From Aporrectodea caliginosa (taxonomy: Eukaryota > Annelida > Clitellata > Crassiclitellata > Lumbricidae): 64,000 nt of DNA. The DNA is taken from NCBI GenBank assembly GCA_020284085.1, contig JACEVL010000209.1, positions 618,501-682,500 on the forward strand. The letters are read 5' to 3'. Under the pieces are notes generated by a model, which was not told the DNA's origin, did no database searches, and saw nothing but the letters and a program-made list of their open reading frames with translations. A program made the position numbers and the translations under genes. This document shows, piece by piece, positions 58,641 through 64,000 of this stretch. Numbering within the stretch: the first letter of the stretch is position 1; the number at the start of each line of letters is the position of its first letter.

Positions 58641-60347
58641 CAGCATTTCTAGCAGTAGAGTATGCAGAGCCATATACAGTCATGGTCAGTAGTAAAAATT
58701 TGACAAATACAACCAAAGCATCATAACAAATTTAAAGCAAAGATCTACTTCAGATTCACCAGATTTCTCTAACATTTCACTGTTGTTCATATTTTTTTTC
58801 ACATTAGCTGAATATTTACACACAGTTACATTAAAATCTAAATGCATATTAAGTCAACACTCTTCCAAATGCAATTGGATAACAACAGTCCAGCAAAAGA
58901 TGTGCAACTGTACACATCGATGAGTCGGATAAGTTTCAGTTCTTTTTCTAAGAAGCAGCTGTCCAATGAGTTGTTGGTGAATCTCACTGAGACTTCAGTC
59001 ACCATAGAATTGAAGATGTTCAGCACAAAAAGATGCAGAAAAATGATCGCTGGGAACACGAGAAAATCAGGAGTGGTACATCTGGACAATACAGCTTCCA
59101 ACAACTCTCAAATATCGAACCCAGACATTTGCCAAGCTCTGGTTTGACCTAAAATGTATTCACATCAACTTTACAGTTAACAAACCTCTGTTATTCTCAT
59201 TATCAAAACTGCCACTATTGCATAACTGCCATAATCATAACTGCTATTATTATATCACAATATTAGATCAGAAGAGAGTCAAACTAAGAATTTTGACTCC
59301 CTTACAGCAACACCGTTGAAGTCAGAGACCAATCACATCAATACCAGCATCGGTGAATAAGCTGGTGCTCTGCGCTTAGCTTTCAAGTGGCACTTTAGAA
59401 ATTTGGAGTTTATGATTACAATAGATTTTACTCACGTAAGTTACAAGATTAGTATAACTTAGTATAAGTGTGAAATCATTTCACACTCGCAATGATGAGT
59501 AACAGAATCAAGTGTTTTTGAATGATCAAAATAGGTTGATATATGTCACGTACGCTACAAGATTAAAAAGTTTCACACTCATAATGATGAAAATCAAGCG
59601 TTTTAAATTTTCAAAATAGTTCAGTGGTTGATAGGTCACCTGAGAAATGAGATCTGTTGACTCATTTCTTGATAAGCCAGGAAGAAAAGCTGAACATCGT
59701 GAGCGGTCCAACCAGCCGAACGACATGGCTCAATAACCTAACACATGCACAAACCAAGGCAATTATTAATTACTGGCCTATCCTGTGTTGCATAGCATCT
59801 GCAGTTTTGCTAGTTCCGCAAAATGTCCCAAGGAAAATACCCGACTGCATCCTTGTCATAAATGTAATTTTCACAGGTACCTGTAGCCCATAATTTGGAT
59901 ATAAGTACCGTACCCTCAATTTTACATACTGTGGACAAAACTGACAATCAAGTTTAGTATGCATGGGGTTGCAAATGACTTTTCATATTAACAGTCAAAT
60001 AACAATAATTATTACACAAGAGGAAGAAATTGGCGCTTCTTTTTTCTTCACCAAAAGGAAATTGGGATCCCTACTTTCTAGACCAAAGAGCAGTTGGTAC
60101 TTGGTACTCTTACTTTCTAGACCAATGAGCAGTTGGTACTCTTATTTTCTAGACCAAAGAGAAATTGGTACACCTACTCTCAACAACAAAGAGAAATTGG
60201 TATCCCCATACTTTCTAAGACCAAAGTTATACCACTAAAGTATTTTAAACAATAGAAGTATGTATCACCTGATCAATGAATACTGTGTAACCAGCAAACA
60301 GAACCCACAAGAACCAACTGAAAACCCTGTAGAAACCATGTGCCTAC
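58640..60347. other. Unassigned, may hold 3' end of the upstream gene
   Basis: A 101-codon plus-strand frame (58842-59147) and a mirrored minus-strand one show no domain. GACCAATGAGCAGTTGGTAC-type words repeat at about 60065-60230 as a short degenerate tandem repeat. Confidence 0.35.
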
Positions 60348-63300
60348 CTTTTCCAGGAGATCGATGAAGAGATCACGCAGTTCTTTGGTGTGATTCAAAC
60401 CGCAGGCAAGGTTGACGAGTACTTTGGAAAGACTCTAAAATGCAGCAGAAGTATGTAAGAATAGCCTTTAATGGTTAATAGCCTTTAATACTAATGGCAT
60501 TTTGGTGCACAAACAACACAATATCACAGACACTTACCTGATCAAGACAGAACATTCTATCTTGATCAAACCTTATACAATCATCATCACTAAGGATCGT
60601 GCAATGTTTAATATTCTCAGATTTCTCATATCTTTTTCTTTCCATGTCTGACATCATCAGTATGTGTAGGATTTGTATGTTTGGTAAATGTATAATTAAT
60701 TGCACAATGTTCAGCTTAGCACTTCATGGTCTGCCTTTACCTCATTTGAAAACCTTTGATTCAATCATGGTTTGGTTTTGTCACTTGTCAGGTCCAAAGA
60801 ACGTCTGATTTGTTTCTCTAGAAATGGCACAATATAAATTTGAAATTACAATTATGCAATACAAATTGTCTGTTAAGGTATTCAGAAGGAAGAATTCTTC
60901 TGCTGCTCAATACCTTGAAATTGCTGTCCAAATCGGCCTGTGCATTTGCGGTCATTCGCGTTTTCACTCCGCTCCTGTAGACCAATCTAGCAAAAGCATC
61001 AGTTTAATTTAGAACAGTTACAGACAGCTCAATAATTCAATACCCAAATGCTGACTATAAAAAGGCTCTAAATAAATGACAGACAACATTCTTCATTGGC
61101 TCTATTTGTGTGCCAGTGGTAACTTTTCCAGTTATGTGAGAGATACCTAAGAGCTGCAGTTTATGCTCTTACCAGTAATTGTAACTAGCAACTTCTATCG
61201 TGCCAGTGTCTAATGTACAATGTACATGACATCAGCCAAAGGCACATCAAAACTAAGCATAATCAGGTCAACTTCCAGAAGATCAACTTCATTACTATTT
61301 TATAAAAATATTTTTCTTAGGAGCCATCTCAAACTACAGTAATTTTAAAATATACATATAAAATCAAACAATTTTTAAAGAAACCAACTAATGCACGTTT
61401 CGAAATAGCAACTGAAAATAATATGAACTGTTAACTTAACGAAATGGCTCAAAATGCAAGTCAGGCTGGAACTGAAAATACCCAACCAACAAACAACAAT
61501 ATTTTATACAACTTTACAGTACAATTCAAAACCACAACTCTAATCACAAAGGCGTAAAGCAGAAATTCTTAAATTCTAACTCTAGGTTAGATTCAACAAC
61601 TTTTGAATTGTCTAATTCTAAGCGGCAAGAAATTTTCATTGTCAGACATGGATTTCTGCTTTATTTCTTTATTTGTTTTCCAGTCAGACTATGAATCTAA
61701 AATTTAATTCAGCTGTAGTAAAGGGTTTGCCTCTGCTCCAAACTGCATCTTCGCCTGGCGCCCGACTATCCACTTATTGGATTCACATTTCGAGGTGACC
61801 TTGCGTGTGTTACAAATTTAATTAATAATTATACTAATTGAAAATTATCTAATTATAAGTCTTTTCACAAGGTCAGCAATACAGTTCATTTCTGATATAC
61901 TCAACACATTCCCAGACTTCACAAGCTTTATTTTTAAGCGATCTTGAAACCTGTAGATGTGAAGACGGATTCTTACTGCCTGAGTTCATCCAGATGCTCT
62001 CTCTCAGCCAGCGTCTTTAATTCACGCAAATCCTGGAGAAAGTCCTTGTCCAAATCAACATCATTGTCTTCGTGGTCTGTGCAGTCTGTAATCAATGCAA
62101 AAAGTTCAATTTTTTTATCATTCTGTGAATACATAATACCTTAGTACTTGAGCTTTCAGTTGTTTGAATTCATATTTTTATATTTTCAAATTTATTGTAG
62201 GTTTCTAGTTTAAGATGGCTCCTTAGCAAAACATTTCAATCAGTATAAACATAAAAATATTTCAGTTTCTAACTTCTAACTTAATTTCTGACAATAATAT
62301 TTCAATCACTTTAGTATTTAATAATAAAATATTTCAATACCTTAATATTTCAATATTTACAACTAAAACTCTAATGTTTAATAATAATAAAATATAATAA
62401 CTGCTACTTAACAATCTGGGATGCACAGCTAGATTGCTGTAGTCATGTGTGTGCCTCATCCAATATATCATTTAACCTTGTGACCATGCTTTGGAGTTAG
62501 TTCTACAGTGGTATGCAAACAAGCAAGTTACCTTAATCCAGCGAAATTCAATCCAGTTAATCCTTAATCCACTTAACCACAAAAGTAAAGACAAAAGCTA
62601 AGATAGATTACTCATTTCTTATATCCACTTAACCAATAATCCATCACTGTATTCAGAACTTCAGTTAGAAGCTACAGAAGAATAAACGGATGTCCAAAAC
62701 AAATCACTACAGCAACAGAACAACAAACAACAAGATTAACCATGCACTTATTGACCCAATGTAAAAAGACAATGATTTCAAGGCATCAAAGAGTACAAGC
62801 GGTCAAACGGATGATTCAATATGATTGTGGGCATGGTGGCTGACTGTTTAGAGCGCTCAGGATAATGCAAAGAGTACAGGTTTGAGCATCCCCAAGACGG
62901 TCACTGTGTATGGACTTTTAGCAATTCCTTCATTCACATTTGCTCAGCACCATCAATGTTCTATCACATGGTCGTGTGTGCACACTTTGGAAGGAAGGCA
63001 ATATCAAATACAGTTGTATTGTACTGTATTGTAAATTTATACCCTTGGAGCTGTAGGACCAGTGAGTCATCATCATATTCGTACAGTGAACAAAGTCGGC
63101 AAACGTCAGATAACTCAACTTCTTCCTGCTCAGATCAAAGCGATTGTTTGTAATAAACACGATCGCTGCGTACTGCCTACAAACAACACAACAAACAAAA
63201 CATGACAATTACACAAAAAATTTGAGAGGTTCTTAATGGTATATTAAAGGTATCTTAAAGGTATAGAAATATTAACAACAAAAACACACATCTAAATGCA

Positions 63301-63711
63301 TATATTCTAGCCTATCGTGCACAGAGCATCTGGACGTTAGTTTAGAAAATGCCCTTTCTTTGATAAATTCTATGCTGCTATCCATTTTTCAATCTCCTCT
63401 CATAGTTCCCTTCCACCGTTCCTCATTTGGTATATAGTCAACACGTACTAAGCCAAAGCACATAAAAAATGACTAAACACAGCTCTGAAGGATCTATAAT
63501 AGCAAGAGGCATCTGCAAGAGGTACGTAGCGAGTGCTAGATAAATGTTACATACCTACATACAACAATGATTATTAAGGGATGTTTTGTGAAGAAGACAA
63601 GAGTGCATACTGAGCCAGTTGATGTGATAACATGAAACTGTTTTTGATGTTTTCAATGACGCTTCCACTCATTTCCTCGACCGTCTTGAAGACTCTCTTC
63701 GTGTTGTCAAA
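60348..63711 (-). CDS. Unidentified gene, five internal exons, partial
   Basis: Five candidate exons on the minus strand chain in phase: 63711-63611, 63176-63085, 62085-61977, 60974-60914, 60434-60348. Each has AG before and GT after (GTATGC, GTACGA, GTAAGA, GTATTG, GTAGGC), and the joined frame is open for about 150 residues. Visible stretches are [38 protein letters not shown], an acidic [18 protein letters not shown] and [20 protein letters not shown]. The composition is mostly helical and soluble, with no signal or membrane segment seen. I do not recognise the family. The 5' end lies beyond the right edge of the window; the 3' exons, between 60348 and about 56000, were not found. The gene lies head-to-tail upstream of presenilin. 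Confidence 0.6.
62825..63060 (+). mobile_element. Possible tRNA-derived SINE, third family
   Basis: ATGGTGGCTGACTGTTTAGAGCG resembles a box A region and ACAGGTTTGAGCATCCCC a box B. The body up to about 63060 continues into the exon at 63085-63176 of the unidentified gene. Single copy here, so uncertain. Confidence 0.45.
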
Positions 63712-63849
63712 CTAAAACATCACACAGCATCAACCCAGTTATTCAAACAACGGGCAAGTCATCCAGTCAACTAATGAACCAATTCAGACAGCCAATCAAC
63801 TGATGGATAAATGAATGCATAAAGGACTCAAATAGATGCAAGAAATAAA

Positions 63850-63920
63850 ATGACACATTGACGACGAGCCTGTACTAAAGGCTACTGGGAAAACAATACT
63901 TCTCGTCGTTAAAGTGTTAA
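63850..63920. mobile_element. TTAA-bounded micro-MITE, copy 4
   Basis: GACACATTGACGACGAGC on the left, CTCGTCGTTAAAGTGTTAA on the right, with internal GTACTAAAGGCTACTGGGAA. A right half of another copy lies at about 58040-58082. Confidence 0.7.
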
Positions 63921-64000
63921 TTGACTCAATAAAAAATTAAACAGTACCGGAAAATGAATGAGGGATGAATGGTGGACAGATGGATGGACGAATCATTCAA

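Noticed and set aside
1..64000. CRISPR arrays, operons, ribosome binding sites, rRNA genes
   Set aside because: The sequence is animal nuclear DNA; tandem arrays here lack unique spacers, and no rRNA or convincing tRNA gene was seen.

Overview
The window is nuclear DNA from an invertebrate animal. It is AT-rich, has spliced genes with GT-AG introns, carries tRNA-derived SINEs and CR1/L2- and RTE-like LINE fragments, and is crowded with hAT, Tc1/mariner, pogo-like and MULE-type DNA transposons. I cannot place the phylum. A striking base-level habit is the repeated palindrome TAGGCCTA.

Left third (1-31 kb): two tandem paralogs on the minus strand encode secreted proteins with the same three-exon plan: signal peptide plus PAN/apple-like domain, a Ser/Thr-rich linker, then a fibrinogen-related C-terminal domain. 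Copy B (exons 28127-27779, 17906-17724, 16165-15645) reads through to a 350-residue protein. Copy A (exons 10071-9712, 6367-5837, 3704-3196) carries an 8-bp duplication in exon 1 that shifts the frame, so it looks like a recent pseudogene or null allele; its linker is expanded by a 33-bp minisatellite. The duplicated block extends upstream of exon 1. Comparing the copies exposes later insertions: a LINE, SINE and MITE in A, and nested hAT/mariner/pogo elements, another LINE and several MITEs in B.

Middle (31-42 kb): no host gene was recognised. It holds a hAT-like element with a mariner and MITEs nested inside, a long-TIR element, a 1.55-kb minisatellite of 24-bp units, and a degenerate MULE-type element invaded by SINEs.

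Right third (42.6-64 kb): a complete ten-exon presenilin gene lies on the minus strand (55995 to 42621, about 491 residues, with both catalytic aspartates and the PAL motif). Its introns host an antisense hAT copy with an open N-terminal ORF, a SINE split by another hAT element, a tRNA-SINE, LINE pieces and very short TTAA-bounded MITEs. Upstream, still on the minus strand, five exons (63711 to 60348) with matching splice phases belong to a gene I could not identify, which runs off the right edge.

Presenilin is the intramembrane aspartyl protease of gamma-secretase. The PAN-FReD paralogs are predicted secreted glycan- or protein-binding factors. No functional link between these genes is suggested by the layout.
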